Of a stretch of 64,000 nucleotides of DNA, positions 26,289-35,411 are shown piece by piece. A program made the position numbers and the translations under genes. The notes beneath the pieces were generated by a model. That model saw only the letters and a program-made list of their open reading frames with translations. It searched no databases and was not told the DNA's origin. Positions within the stretch are counted from its first letter, which is position 1, and each line of letters opens with the position of its first letter. This stretch comes from Bacillota bacterium (lineage in GTDB: Bacteria > Bacillota > Clostridia > Acetivibrionales > DSM-1351). The stretch is taken from contig JAEWAX010000158.1 of the NCBI GenBank assembly GCA_023391425.1, positions 1-64,000 of the forward strand, read 5' to 3'.

Positions 26289-26552
26289 ATGAGTACAAAA
26301 ATTTTTTATTTCTCTGCTCCAGATAACTCCCTACAAATTGCTCGTGATATAGCAAAAGGAATGGGTAATGCTGTTGTTTTACCGATAGCTGAAATCAAAA
26401 CAAATGAATCTGGGTGGAGTGAAAGGCGTAAATCACATAACACCCTTACAAAGTGGAATAAGAAAAAGCACATGCCTGCACGTATCAGTATCGTATTGGC
26501 ATTTGCCCTTGTAACACTAGTCACTTTTAATAATATAGATAGGAGGCGTGAG
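26289..26552 (+). pseudogene. Truncated EFR1-type flavodoxin N-terminus fused in frame to the next gene
   Basis: The first ~38 residues (KIFYFSAPDNSLQIARDIAKG) match the start of EFR1-family flavodoxin-ferredoxin proteins, where the loop normally reads FSGTGNS. The similarity ends near residue 40 and no ferredoxin Cys clusters follow. After a basic stretch comes one hydrophobic segment (ISIVLAFALVTLVTF), then the frame runs without a stop into an M23 peptidase. A deletion joining two genes is the simplest explanation. Confidence 0.6.
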
Positions 26553-27245
26553 ATGATTGAAGCGCATGAGCCGATAATTGTAGAGTTTCCTTTGAGGGGA
26601 GAATGGCTCTCTCCTAACAGTCCAGGGACAAAAATTCCAAGCCACGGAACAGACCAGTTAGGAACAAGATATGCTTATGACTTTATACAAGTGGATTGGG
26701 AAAGAAAGGGCTGGCCCGCCTATCGTGTTAGCTTGCCACAATATCTTATTTTTGGGGTTCCCTTAAATAAATATTATTGTTGGGGTCAAGAAGTATATGC
26801 ACCTTGCGACGGGATCATTGTCCATGCGGAAGATGGTTATGAAGAACGTGAACGAACGAATTTGCTTTTAGATATGTCTAACGCTTATAAAAATGCTCAT
26901 TATTTCAATCCTAAAAAAGACAACATACAATCAGTTGCCGGCAACTACATCATTATGGAATGTGGTAACCAAGTATATGCTGCGCTGGTTCATCTTCAAA
27001 CAGGGTCTATTCAGGTTTCAGTTGGTCAGAGTGTAAAAAAAGGTGAAATTATTGGTAAAGTAGGTCATTCAGGCAATTCTTTTGCTCCACATTTGCATTT
27101 TCAGCTTATGGATAGCAGTGACATATCTACTGCAAACGGTTTGCCTTGTGCCTTTGAACAATATGAAGTATTTCAAGATGGTAAGTGGCAAAAAGTAGTT
27201 AACGGTATTCCCACAGATAAAGATAGGATAAGGTTTGGTTCGTAA
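26553..27245 (+). CDS. M23-family peptidase (LytM-like metallopeptidase domain)
   Basis: The peptidase core has the first metal-binding residues in SHGTDQLGTRYAYDF, the beta-sheet segment PCDGIIVHAEDG, and the second motif HLHF in GNSFAPHLHFQLMD. M23 enzymes are zinc endopeptidases cutting peptidoglycan cross-bridges. AGGAGG at 26541-26546 precedes the ATG at 26553, giving 230 residues without a signal peptide. If translation instead begins at 26289, the product is a 318-residue fusion with one membrane segment. Without export the enzyme could not reach the wall, so the fusion or loss of its signal matters. Confidence 0.75.
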   Translation: MIEAHEPIIVEFPLRGEWLSPNSPGTKIPSHGTDQLGTRYAYDFIQVDWERKGWPAYRVSLPQYLIFGVPLNKYYCWGQEVYAPCDGIIVHAEDGYEERERTNLLLDMSNAYKNAHYFNPKKDNIQSVAGNYIIMECGNQVYAALVHLQTGSIQVSVGQSVKKGEIIGKVGHSGNSFAPHLHFQLMDSSDISTANGLPCAFEQYEVFQDGKWQKVVNGIPTDKDRIRFGS

Positions 27246-27308
27246 TCTATCTGTATTTTCCTAAGAAAATCTGTTTTGAATTACTATTTTCCTCCTTCTG
27301 AGAAGTGA

Positions 27309-28007
27309 TTAAACTTTAAACCTATACCCAACTCCCCATATTGTTTCAATGTACTGCTCATTATGTTTATCCTTTTCTATTTTATCTCGGATTTTTCCCA
27401 CATGAACAGTTATCGTAGCGCTGTCGCCATAATAATCCATGCCCCACACTTTCTCTAGCAGCGTCTCCTTACTGAATACACGATCCAGATTCTGTGCCAG
27501 AAAAAGTAACAGATCATATTCTTTTGTTGTAAAGAATATTTCTTCCCCATTTAATGTCACACGTCTTGAGTCCAAATTTATTACAAGGCCTCTAATAGAC
27601 AACTCGGCTTGTTTTGGCCGTTGTCCTGTCCCGATCAACTTTTCATAACGGCTTATATGTGCTTTGACTCGGGCAACCATCTCGTTGGCGCTGAAAGGCT
27701 TTGTGAGATAATCATCTGCTCCAAGTCCAAGGCCTCTGATTTTATCTATATCATCTTTACGTGCAGAAATCATAAGAATTGGAATATCCTTTTTCTCCCT
27801 TATTTTTTTACATATTTCAAAGCCATCCACTTCAGGAAGCATAAGATCCAGAACTATCAAATCAAATGGCTCATTTAAAGCTAGTTCAAGGCCCTCGGCT
27901 CCATTCTGCCTGATTATGACCTCAAATCCGCTGATTTCTAGATAGTCCCTTTCCAGCTCTGCAATAGCTGTATCGTCTTCAATAATCAATATTCTTTTCT
28001 TTTCCAT
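27309..28007 (-). CDS. OmpR-family response regulator
   Basis: The 232-residue regulator has a receiver (EDD pocket, phospho-Asp in IVLDLMLP, Lys in LTKPF) and a winged helix ending IWGVGYRFKV. It is the last gene of a five-gene minus-strand operon and lies 6 bases after the kinase stop. It is of the VanR/YycF-like type rather than the Bce type. It probably controls the operon itself; the repeated CTATAATT motifs upstream of 31948 are candidate sites. Confidence 0.93.
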   Translation of the reverse strand: MEKKRILIIEDDTAIAELERDYLEISGFEVIIRQNGAEGLELALNEPFDLIVLDLMLPEVDGFEICKKIREKKDIPILMISARKDDIDKIRGLGLGADDYLTKPFSANEMVARVKAHISRYEKLIGTGQRPKQAELSIRGLVINLDSRRVTLNGEEIFFTTKEYDLLLFLAQNLDRVFSKETLLEKVWGMDYYGDSATITVHVGKIRDKIEKDKHNEQYIETIWGVGYRFKV

Positions 28008-28013
28008 TCTTCT

Positions 28014-29480
28014 CTACCTACCTATCGGAATATAAAACGATATTTCCGTCCATTCACCCTTTTTACTATTAGCTTTTATTGTACCTTTGTGCTGCTCTAT
28101 GATTTGTCTTGCAATAGAAAGTCCCAAACCTGACCCGCCAGTATTTCTGTTTCTAGAAGGGTCCGTTCTGTAAAAACGATCGAATACTTTTTCAAGCTCA
28201 TTTTGCTCAATCCCTATGCCATTATCTTTAATTTTAACTGCTAGACAATCATTTAGCTCATCAAACACGATATTAAATAGCTTCTGTTGTTTGTCCATAA
28301 ATTTTAGGGAATTACTTACAATATTCAGCATGACGCGTTTAACTTTCTGGCTGTCCATATAAACCTTTAATCCTTTAGCTGTCAAGCATTCCGAAACCAA
28401 TTCCACTCCCTTGTTATCAAGTTCAAGGTGTAACTCCTCTATAAAGTTCGTATAAAAGTCTTCTATATCCACATAATCCATGTTGAAAGCCTCTTTGCGC
28501 AAGTCAAGCTTAGAAAAGAGAAACAAATCATCGATCATAGCATCCATATCACTTGACTTGGTATAAATTACATCAAGATATTTTGATAACTTCTCAGGAT
28601 CATTTGCGACACCGTCACGTATTCCTTGGACATAGCCCTTGATTGAGGTTATAGGTGTTTTTAGGTCATGAGTGATATTGGATAGAAGCTGCTTCCTGTT
28701 TTCATCCATTTCAAGTTGATTGTCAATTGATTTTTTAAGCTCATACCTCATTTTCTCATAAGAGTGCATAACACGGCCTATTTCATTATTAGATTTTGAT
28801 TGCAGATGAAAATTTAGATTGCCAATGGATATTTGCCGTGCACAATTCTCAAGTTTTTTTAGTGGATTTACTATGTCTTGTGTTGTTATCCATAATAACG
28901 GGCCAATAATTATAATAGTTAATAATATGAGCCCTAGAATCAATATATAGTAGTAACGACCAACTGCAGTATGGGCACTTCTCATTTTAACGAGAAAGTA
29001 ATAGGTAAGTTTACCTGAATAATCTTGAAAGTCATATTTTAAAACAGCATACTTTTCGTTATTCCAAGTAATGCTTTTGTCTAAATAATTAAGTCCATAT
29101 CCAGTGTGACGGCTTCTTCTATAAGATGATTCAATCTGACTATACAAACTCTCACTGGAATTCTCTACACCATAAGTTCTATACTGTTTGTTGTTTTCTA
29201 CCACTACGAATCCGTCAAAAACATTTAATTGTTTTGCTATTTTTGTAGGAAGGCTATCCTGTAGAAGCATTTCAGGCTGATATTTTTCCGTATAGCGAAC
29301 ATCCACAACAATATCAATCGCATTTTTGAAAGCCTCTTCTGGCGTCTGCTCACCAAGCACAGACTTAGCAGCATCACTCATGGCACTTGTAATCATGCCC
29401 ACTCCAAAAAAGACAATTATCATGACTGATACAATCAATACTATTAAATATGTGATAATCAGCTTGACCCTTAGAGACAT
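28014..29480 (-). CDS. Sensor histidine kinase with extracellular domain and HAMP
   Basis: The 488-residue kinase has helix 1 at about 7-29, an extracellular sensor of ~150 residues, helix 2 at about 176-197, a HAMP linker (about 200-250), H271 in ITHDLKTPITS, and an HATPase domain (DNGIGIEQNE, GGSGLGLSIA). It lies between the ABC permease and its response regulator in one operon. It probably senses envelope stress; the ligand is not evident. Confidence 0.93.
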   Translation of the reverse strand: MSLRVKLIITYLIVLIVSVMIIVFFGVGMITSAMSDAAKSVLGEQTPEEAFKNAIDIVVDVRYTEKYQPEMLLQDSLPTKIAKQLNVFDGFVVVENNKQYRTYGVENSSESLYSQIESSYRRSRHTGYGLNYLDKSITWNNEKYAVLKYDFQDYSGKLTYYFLVKMRSAHTAVGRYYYILILGLILLTIIIIGPLLWITTQDIVNPLKKLENCARQISIGNLNFHLQSKSNNEIGRVMHSYEKMRYELKKSIDNQLEMDENRKQLLSNITHDLKTPITSIKGYVQGIRDGVANDPEKLSKYLDVIYTKSSDMDAMIDDLFLFSKLDLRKEAFNMDYVDIEDFYTNFIEELHLELDNKGVELVSECLTAKGLKVYMDSQKVKRVMLNIVSNSLKFMDKQQKLFNIVFDELNDCLAVKIKDNGIGIEQNELEKVFDRFYRTDPSRNRNTGGSGLGLSIARQIIEQHKGTIKANSKKGEWTEISFYIPIGR

Positions 29481-29483
29481 CTT

Positions 29484-30230
29484 TTACACTTCTTTCTTCT
29501 CAAATATCATCATTCCAGCAATTATAAATATTATACAATATGAAATCATGTACAGTAAGGGTGGTAATGCCATTGACAAATTGACTCCATGCACAAATGG
29601 CTGATACCAGTTAACAAAACTTGTTGGCAAAAATCCTCTTACATCTGTTAAAAATATACCAGCAACACCAATTCCAAACCATATAAAAAGGTTCATAACA
29701 ATCGCCATACCTGGACTGTTTATCAGCAGGGTGAAAAAGCTTGTAATTATCAGAACCATTACCAGAAATACGAAAACACCCAGGTAGCTAATAAAGAGGC
29801 CTCCAATATTTTCAAAAGCTTCAGTACCATTTATTACACCACTGACAGCTACACTAGAAACACCTATTAACAATAAATATATACCAATTTCTATCGCCCC
29901 AGCAAATATTTTCCCTACGTATATTATACTTTTTGAGATAGGTAATGCAAATAGATTTTTAATAGTGCCATCCTTAAATTCGCTCGATAGTAGCTCACTA
30001 CCAATAAATATCGTCAGAACTGGCAAAACAAAACCTTTTAGAAGTTCCAGAACAAACACAGGAAATCGTTCAGGCGCAACCATCTGAACACCTGTATCGT
30101 TGTTAATAAGAAAACTGACTATACCAATTGCCAATGTACTAAGCATTGAAAGGGCCATCAAAATTTTTGTTTTGGTTTGATAAAATAGCTTTACATACTC
30201 ATTTGTTGTAAACAAAAATAATCGATTCAT
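29484..30230 (-). CDS. ABC transporter permease (ABC-2 type)
   Basis: This 248-residue protein has six predicted membrane helices and the ABC-2 permease pattern, with FKDGTIKNLFALPISK as the coupling region after helix 2. It overlaps the ATPase gene by 4 bases (ATGA). Such pairs export peptides or lipids, including lantibiotic immunity proteins; here the kinase-regulator pair in the same operon suggests an inducible defence function. Confidence 0.88.
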   Translation of the reverse strand: MNRLFLFTTNEYVKLFYQTKTKILMALSMLSTLAIGIVSFLINNDTGVQMVAPERFPVFVLELLKGFVLPVLTIFIGSELLSSEFKDGTIKNLFALPISKSIIYVGKIFAGAIEIGIYLLLIGVSSVAVSGVINGTEAFENIGGLFISYLGVFVFLVMVLIITSFFTLLINSPGMAIVMNLFIWFGIGVAGIFLTDVRGFLPTSFVNWYQPFVHGVNLSMALPPLLYMISYCIIFIIAGMMIFEKKEV

Positions 30231-30949
30231 TTCTCATTTCTCCTTTTTGAAACCAAATCCAAGTAGTACTCCTCAATTGTAGGAAAATCAGGCTTGATTT
30301 TATTTATTGGTGTGGTTTCTAACCATTTCCCGTCATTTATTATACAAACCTTCGAAGTTATCTGCTCAATATCATGAATCAAATGGCTGGATATTATCAT
30401 CCCAACATTTTTTTCCTGAACAAACTTTTTAAGCAAATGTACGAGTTGGCTTCTGCCTTCAATATCCATTCCTGAGAATGGCTCATCCAACATGATTAAC
30501 TTTGGTTTAATCAGTAGCACTTTTGCCAGATAAATTCGTTGTTTCATGCCTGTTGAAAAGGTTTTGATTCTGCTATCTTTTCTGTCACCCAGACCGGTCA
30601 TGTCCAGAACTTCCTGAATATCTTCACCAGTTATCTCCCCGTATAAGTTTTGATGCATCTTGAGGTATTGATACGCCGTTAAATGAAGGTATGGCGAAGG
30701 GTCTCCAATCATCATGCCTATTTCATTTTTTGTCAATTCTGGCATATTCAATATTGAATTGCCTTTATAATTTGCCTCGCCGTTATCTTGGGTAATTATC
30801 CCCATCATAGCCTTCATGGCTGTAGTTTTTCCGGCGCCGTTTGGCCCTAAAAGGGCAACAACCTCACCCTCCGAGACGGTGAGGTTGAGCCCTTGTATAC
30901 CATGCTTTCCGTGATATTGCTTTGTCAAATTCACAACTTCTAGTAACAT
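30227..30949 (-). CDS. ABC transporter ATP-binding protein
   Basis: The ATPase has Walker A (GPNGAGKTT), a signature FSTGMKQR (variant of LSGGQ) and Walker B LIMLDEPFSGMD, as in bacitracin/lantibiotic-type exporters. The start at 30949 follows GGAGAG at good spacing; an in-frame ATG at 30964 lacks a site. 240 residues. The downstream permease is translationally coupled. Confidence 0.93.
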   Translation of the reverse strand: MLLEVVNLTKQYHGKHGIQGLNLTVSEGEVVALLGPNGAGKTTAMKAMMGIITQDNGEANYKGNSILNMPELTKNEIGMMIGDPSPYLHLTAYQYLKMHQNLYGEITGEDIQEVLDMTGLGDRKDSRIKTFSTGMKQRIYLAKVLLIKPKLIMLDEPFSGMDIEGRSQLVHLLKKFVQEKNVGMIISSHLIHDIEQITSKVCIINDGKWLETTPINKIKPDFPTIEEYYLDLVSKRRNEK

Positions 30950-30976
30950 TTCTTCTCTCTCCATTTTTGCACAAAT

Positions 30977-31948
30977 TTAGTCTTCATTACGGTTAAAGTC
31001 TTTGGCATCAATTATTTCAATACTCTTTCCATCGGGGCTAAAGGTGTCAACAGAAGTGCTGTTTGTGTCATTTATAGATGATGATCCTAAGAAAGAAACT
31101 TCATGAAATGTTCCATTTGCATCTTTTCCAGTGGTAGCGATTTTTACATCAAATGCTTTGATCTGGTTATTTTCATCTACATTGAGTTTCAAGAAAAGAC
31201 CTGTTAATTTGACGTCTTGTTTTAACTTAGGCATATCTTTTCCTAATTCAGAATATTGCTCCAAGAAAGGCATCTTCTTAAACATCAGCTCTTTTTGGGC
31301 TATATCCATACCATCTTCATACTCTTTTTTGCTGCAATTGCTATTATTTTCAGCTGCTATTCCAACCAATAAATTCATCGGTACAGGAATCTCATTTTCG
31401 TCCAAATCCACTGTAATACTCTTGGTGCCATCAGCATTTTGAGTCAACTCAAATTGAGATTTCAAATCCCCAACTAAGTAGTCCATGAGAGCCTCTCCTG
31501 CCTTTCCCATGTGTTGCTCTTCCATGCTCTCTTTTCTATTGATTTCTTTATGCTTCTTGTCAGTGTCTTGAGTCATGTTGACCAATTGATAATACTTGTC
31601 ATTGGTTTGATCCACAAGGTAGGATGCTTCTCCGCTTTTATAGAAGGATAGGTCTTGCTCCTTGCCCATTAGCTTAATTCGGACATTTCCGTTAGCTTCT
31701 TTGTCATCATGGTTTTCTTTGACATCACCTGTCATTTCTGCAATTACTTTACCATTGTCTGACATTTTAAATGTACCATTGAAAGAAGTACTTGATAAAT
31801 GTTTTGTTTCCTGTGAGCTTTTCATGATTTCTTTTAATGCTTCATAACCTCCGTTGTTATAGGTAGAGGCAGAGGCAAATGCAGTGGCAGTGAATAATGT
31901 AACTGCTGCCAGTACCAATGCTCCAAGTTTTACTTTCTTGTTTTGCAT
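30977..31948 (-). CDS. Exported protein of unknown function, first gene of the ABC/two-component operon
   Basis: This 323-residue protein has an N-terminal signal peptide (basic start, hydrophobic LGALVLAAVTLFTATAFA, cleavage after AFA-SA). The mature part is hydrophilic and beta-rich, with several DG-turns and the phrase NGKVIAEMTGDV, recalling LppX/LolA-like lipid-binding or DUF-type outer-surface proteins, but I cannot assign a family. The start at 31948 has GGAGAG seven bases upstream; ATG 31963 overlaps that site. CTATAATT is repeated at 24-bp distance on the minus strand (31976-32006), possibly promoter and regulator site. Confidence 0.75.
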   Translation of the reverse strand: MQNKKVKLGALVLAAVTLFTATAFASASTYNNGGYEALKEIMKSSQETKHLSSTSFNGTFKMSDNGKVIAEMTGDVKENHDDKEANGNVRIKLMGKEQDLSFYKSGEASYLVDQTNDKYYQLVNMTQDTDKKHKEINRKESMEEQHMGKAGEALMDYLVGDLKSQFELTQNADGTKSITVDLDENEIPVPMNLLVGIAAENNSNCSKKEYEDGMDIAQKELMFKKMPFLEQYSELGKDMPKLKQDVKLTGLFLKLNVDENNQIKAFDVKIATTGKDANGTFHEVSFLGSSSINDTNSTSVDTFSPDGKSIEIIDAKDFNRNED

Positions 31949-32068
31949 ATTCAATCTCTCCATTCAAATAATTAAATTATAGCTCCTTGCTACAATTTAA
32001 TTATAGAAGTCAAGACTAAACTGCCTCTAAACAAATTCTAAAATTTTTCTAAAATAATTTTGTAAATA

Positions 32069-32108
32069 AAAAATGAGGGTAACTGCCATAACAGTCCCCC
32101 TCATTTTT
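32069..32108 (-). terminator. Terminator of the GH43 gene
   Basis: Arms AAAAATGAGGG and CCCTCATTTTT (32069-32079, 32098-32108) with an inner ACTG/CAGT pairing form a strong hairpin bounded by A and T runs, so it can act in both directions. Confidence 0.8.
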
Positions 32109-32165
32109 CTGTTTGGAATTTCCTATTCTGGTAACTAGCAAATCCAGCCCATTTTTATATTTCAC

Positions 32166-33578
32166 TTATTCTAATGTAAAGGATGCCAGATTTGCGCTTC
32201 CATTGCCAGTGTATGAAAAATACAGTGCCTGTATACCATCAGGAATTGCTATATCTGCAGAATATTCCTTCCATACATTTGTATAATCAACAGGTATCTT
32301 CCCGAGCGCTGTGCCATTCCATGATGTTTTCACTTCAAAGGCACCTTTGCAATAACCACGTACCTTGATTTTGACTTTCTTAATTCCCTTACAGTCAAAA
32401 TATTTAAAACCAGCTGTAGCAGATTCTTTCATATTAGCAATATAGCCGATTTCTTCATCTCCATCTCTTCCATCCTGAGTTATCTTAGGGAACTGATTGT
32501 TCATCCATGCAATCCAATCAGTATAAATTGATTCCTCTTTGCAGAACAGATTGCAGGCAAGATATGCCGGATATTCTCCATGTCCCAGCAGTGCTCCTCC
32601 ATTAGAACCGCAGGATGTCATCTCCACCTGAGGAATTGTTCCGTCATCTAGAAATTCTATCTGCTCAATACAACCCTGCCTGCTGAAATTTGTTCCATTT
32701 GTATGTCTATGGTAAAAAATGTACCATTTCTCATTTATCTGAACAATGCTGCCGTGGTTATTAGCGCCATAAAACATAGGTTTTTCTGCCGGCTTGTAAG
32801 TATCAATATGCAAATCACTATTGCTCACTATTACACCTTGGTACACAAAACCTTTCGTGGGACATTTGCTGATAGCATAACACAGTTCATGAAAGACAAT
32901 CGAAGAATATACAAAATAATAGGTATCGCCCTTCTTCCTTATCGAAGGAGCTTCAAAAAATTCATGTCCTTCATAACCGCTGCCCTTGCTGTAAGGTTCA
33001 CTTGGTGCTATAAATACAGGTTCTTCAATAATGGTGAGCATATCCCGTCCAAGCACCGTTGCCATAGGACCTTTTCTTGATTTGTCTCCCATTGGGCAAA
33101 AACCCGTATACAAATATGTTCTATCCCCTTCTGTCAAAACTCCTGGATCAAACTGGGGCTGATCGCCATCTTTTTCACCCAAGCGGGTTCCATCAGAATA
33201 ATGTACATAACCATAAAACTCATATTTACCTGCAGGAGTATCACATACTGCTACTGACACGATGGACACCTTATCAAGAACATAGTATAAATAATACCTT
33301 CCATCGGGTCCAACAGTAACATCAGGTGCGTAAAGACACATACTTCCATCAGGATTAAGAGGATCATCTGTTTTTTTATAGATAACACCCTCATACCGCC
33401 AGTCACCAAGATTCTCAACTGGTGCTGACCAACATACATAATCATTCATGCAATATACATATCCGTTAAAGCGGTCATGTGAACCATAAATATATACTCT
33501 ATTATTGAAAACATATGGCTCAGCGTCTGGGATATATTCCCACGACGGAAGATATGGATTTAGTCCTTGTTTTTTCAT
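32166..33578 (-). CDS. Glycoside hydrolase family 43 with C-terminal CBM6-like domain
   Basis: This 470-residue protein has a five-bladed propeller domain (about 1-330). Likely catalytic residues are D18 (PDAEPYV), D144 (FDPGV) and E209 (GHEFFEAPS), the GH43 Asp/Asp/Glu set. Residues 340-470 look like a jelly-roll carbohydrate-binding module (GFKYFDCKGIKKVKIKV onward). No signal peptide is present, so it acts on imported oligosaccharides. It follows the GH51 gene by 106 bases in the same direction. Beta-xylosidase or alpha-arabinofuranosidase specificity cannot be separated by eye. Confidence 0.9.
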   Translation of the reverse strand: MKKQGLNPYLPSWEYIPDAEPYVFNNRVYIYGSHDRFNGYVYCMNDYVCWSAPVENLGDWRYEGVIYKKTDDPLNPDGSMCLYAPDVTVGPDGRYYLYYVLDKVSIVSVAVCDTPAGKYEFYGYVHYSDGTRLGEKDGDQPQFDPGVLTEGDRTYLYTGFCPMGDKSRKGPMATVLGRDMLTIIEEPVFIAPSEPYSKGSGYEGHEFFEAPSIRKKGDTYYFVYSSIVFHELCYAISKCPTKGFVYQGVIVSNSDLHIDTYKPAEKPMFYGANNHGSIVQINEKWYIFYHRHTNGTNFSRQGCIEQIEFLDDGTIPQVEMTSCGSNGGALLGHGEYPAYLACNLFCKEESIYTDWIAWMNNQFPKITQDGRDGDEEIGYIANMKESATAGFKYFDCKGIKKVKIKVRGYCKGAFEVKTSWNGTALGKIPVDYTNVWKEYSADIAIPDGIQALYFSYTGNGSANLASFTLE

Positions 33579-33684
33579 TATTAAACACTCCTTTTACCAG
33601 CACTCTGTTTTATTAAGTGCTTTTAATTTGTAATAACATTTTATTTTTAGAATCATATTTTTATAATTCTGAATGAACTACTAC

Positions 33685-35211
33685 TTATTTGACCTCATAA
33701 CGTAATACATTCCAGCTAAGAGGTGGTAATATAACATTATTTGTAGAAACCTTGACTTCTTTTGGGATAACACGCTCAGGATTATCAAACGTATTAACAG
33801 CCATCGGTTGTGTGTCATACATCTGTATGTGCGAAGCTAGCTTCACACTGTTGAACTGCAGCTCGCAATCCAATTCAACGCTCTCACGCAAACTGAGATT
33901 TACAGCGAATACAGTAGCAATACCTGCCTTCTCATCGTAAACACATGCTGTCTGAATAAAAGGCTGCTCGCCATAACCATTAGTTTTCTGAAGCGGACTT
34001 TCAAGTACAGGCCTCAGTGCAACTCCCTTTGCATAGGTTGCAGCGTGTTGGAATGGGTAGAATGTAGTCTGCTTATAAGAACCGCCATTCGGGGCTGCAG
34101 CTATCATGCTGCTGATAACAATAGATTGACAGGCAATTTTTACACGGTCGCTCTTATTAATAAAAGTAATAAGAATGCTTCCAAACAAAACAGCATCAAT
34201 CATGTTCATTCTGAAAGTACGGCTGCCTTCATCTTCAGCGCGCTCACACCAATCAAGTCCTTCGGCCTTTGCTGTACGGCTGGATATAACTCCCCATTCA
34301 TCAAAACAAATATTTATTGTTTTATTAGAGTATTTTCTTCCCTTCACAAAATCTGCTGCAGCACAGATGGTGTCTATAAAATCGCTCATATCACTTGATA
34401 TACACGGCAAATCTTCAGGTGTAAACTGCGCTGGGAACATCGTTCCCTTGACACTCTCTGGATCATAGCTGTAATAACGGTGCAGTGAAAGATAATCAAC
34501 ATTCTCATAACAATGCTCCAATACAATCCTATCCCAATCCGGATAGCTTGGATGGGTTTTGTCATTGGCACAGCTACCGCAGGCTATCAGCTCTATATCA
34601 GGGTCAACAATACGCATTTGTTTTGCAGCCTCATATGCAATGCGTCCATATTCGTCGGCAGTTTTTTCGCCCATTTGCCAGGAACCGTCCATTTCATTAC
34701 CCAAACACCACATCTTGATTCCATGAGGTTTTTCGTGTCCGTACTCCTTGCGCAAATCACTGTAATAAGTACCGCCTTCCATGTTGGTATATTCAATCTC
34801 ATATGAAGCTTCTTCCGGCGTGCCCGTTCCAAGGTTCACAGCCATTATAGGCTCTGAGCCCGCCTTTTTTACCCAATCAGTATATTCATCTATACCCATA
34901 TGGTTAGTTTCAATCATCTTCCATGCCTTCTCAAATCGTGCCGGACGCTTCTCTCTCGGACCAATTCCATCCATCCAGTGATATCCCGACACAAAGTTAC
35001 CGCCTGGATAGCGAATGGCAGAAGAATTCAATTCTCTCATAAGCTGCAGGACATCCTTACGGAAGCCTTGTTCATCAGCTTCTGGATGGTCGGGATTATA
35101 AATATCGCCGTAAACAATATCCCCAATCGATTCAATGAATGTACTGAAAATACGCTTGTCAACCTGTGAAATAATAAAATCCTTATTTACTACCAGCTTT
35201 GCTTTCTTCAT
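33685..35211 (-). CDS. abfA: GH51 alpha-L-arabinofuranosidase
   Basis: The 508-residue intracellular enzyme has the GH51 acid/base E173 in CLGNEMDG and nucleophile E305 in CFDEWGV, within a TIM barrel followed by a beta-sandwich (NNVILPPLSWNVLRYEV). It removes arabinose side chains from arabinan and arabinoxylan oligosaccharides and works with the GH43 enzyme downstream. AGGAG lies nine bases before the ATG. Its upstream region contains one copy of a 77-bp repeat. Confidence 0.95.
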   Translation of the reverse strand: MKKAKLVVNKDFIISQVDKRIFSTFIESIGDIVYGDIYNPDHPEADEQGFRKDVLQLMRELNSSAIRYPGGNFVSGYHWMDGIGPREKRPARFEKAWKMIETNHMGIDEYTDWVKKAGSEPIMAVNLGTGTPEEASYEIEYTNMEGGTYYSDLRKEYGHEKPHGIKMWCLGNEMDGSWQMGEKTADEYGRIAYEAAKQMRIVDPDIELIACGSCANDKTHPSYPDWDRIVLEHCYENVDYLSLHRYYSYDPESVKGTMFPAQFTPEDLPCISSDMSDFIDTICAAADFVKGRKYSNKTINICFDEWGVISSRTAKAEGLDWCERAEDEGSRTFRMNMIDAVLFGSILITFINKSDRVKIACQSIVISSMIAAAPNGGSYKQTTFYPFQHAATYAKGVALRPVLESPLQKTNGYGEQPFIQTACVYDEKAGIATVFAVNLSLRESVELDCELQFNSVKLASHIQMYDTQPMAVNTFDNPERVIPKEVKVSTNNVILPPLSWNVLRYEVK

Positions 35212-35243
35212 TTTTGCATTCTCCTACATCAACAGTTTTGTAT

Positions 35244-35320
35244 AAGATGATATTACATGAGTTTACCCAAAAAATCTCGCAATTTATTAACCATATTTGG
35301 ACATGTATTGCTATATGTGC
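35244..35320. repeat. 77-bp direct repeat, copy 1
   Basis: This copy differs from 38335-38411 at only three of 77 positions. It sits directly upstream of abfA and downstream of helD, so it probably includes the native abfA promoter or leader region. Confidence 0.85.
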
Positions 35321-35411
35321 TTTATTTTCGTCAACACCCTGCTCCTTGTCTTGCTTTTACATTAGACTTTTTTTCAGCGCAAGAAGCTTATTTCAAGTAT
35401 TCTTTTAAAAT

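Noticed and set aside
33752..35169. Several open frames on the plus strand opposite the GH51 and GH43 genes
   Set aside because: They lie fully antisense to well-supported enzymes with catalytic motifs and have no ribosome binding sites or family similarity.
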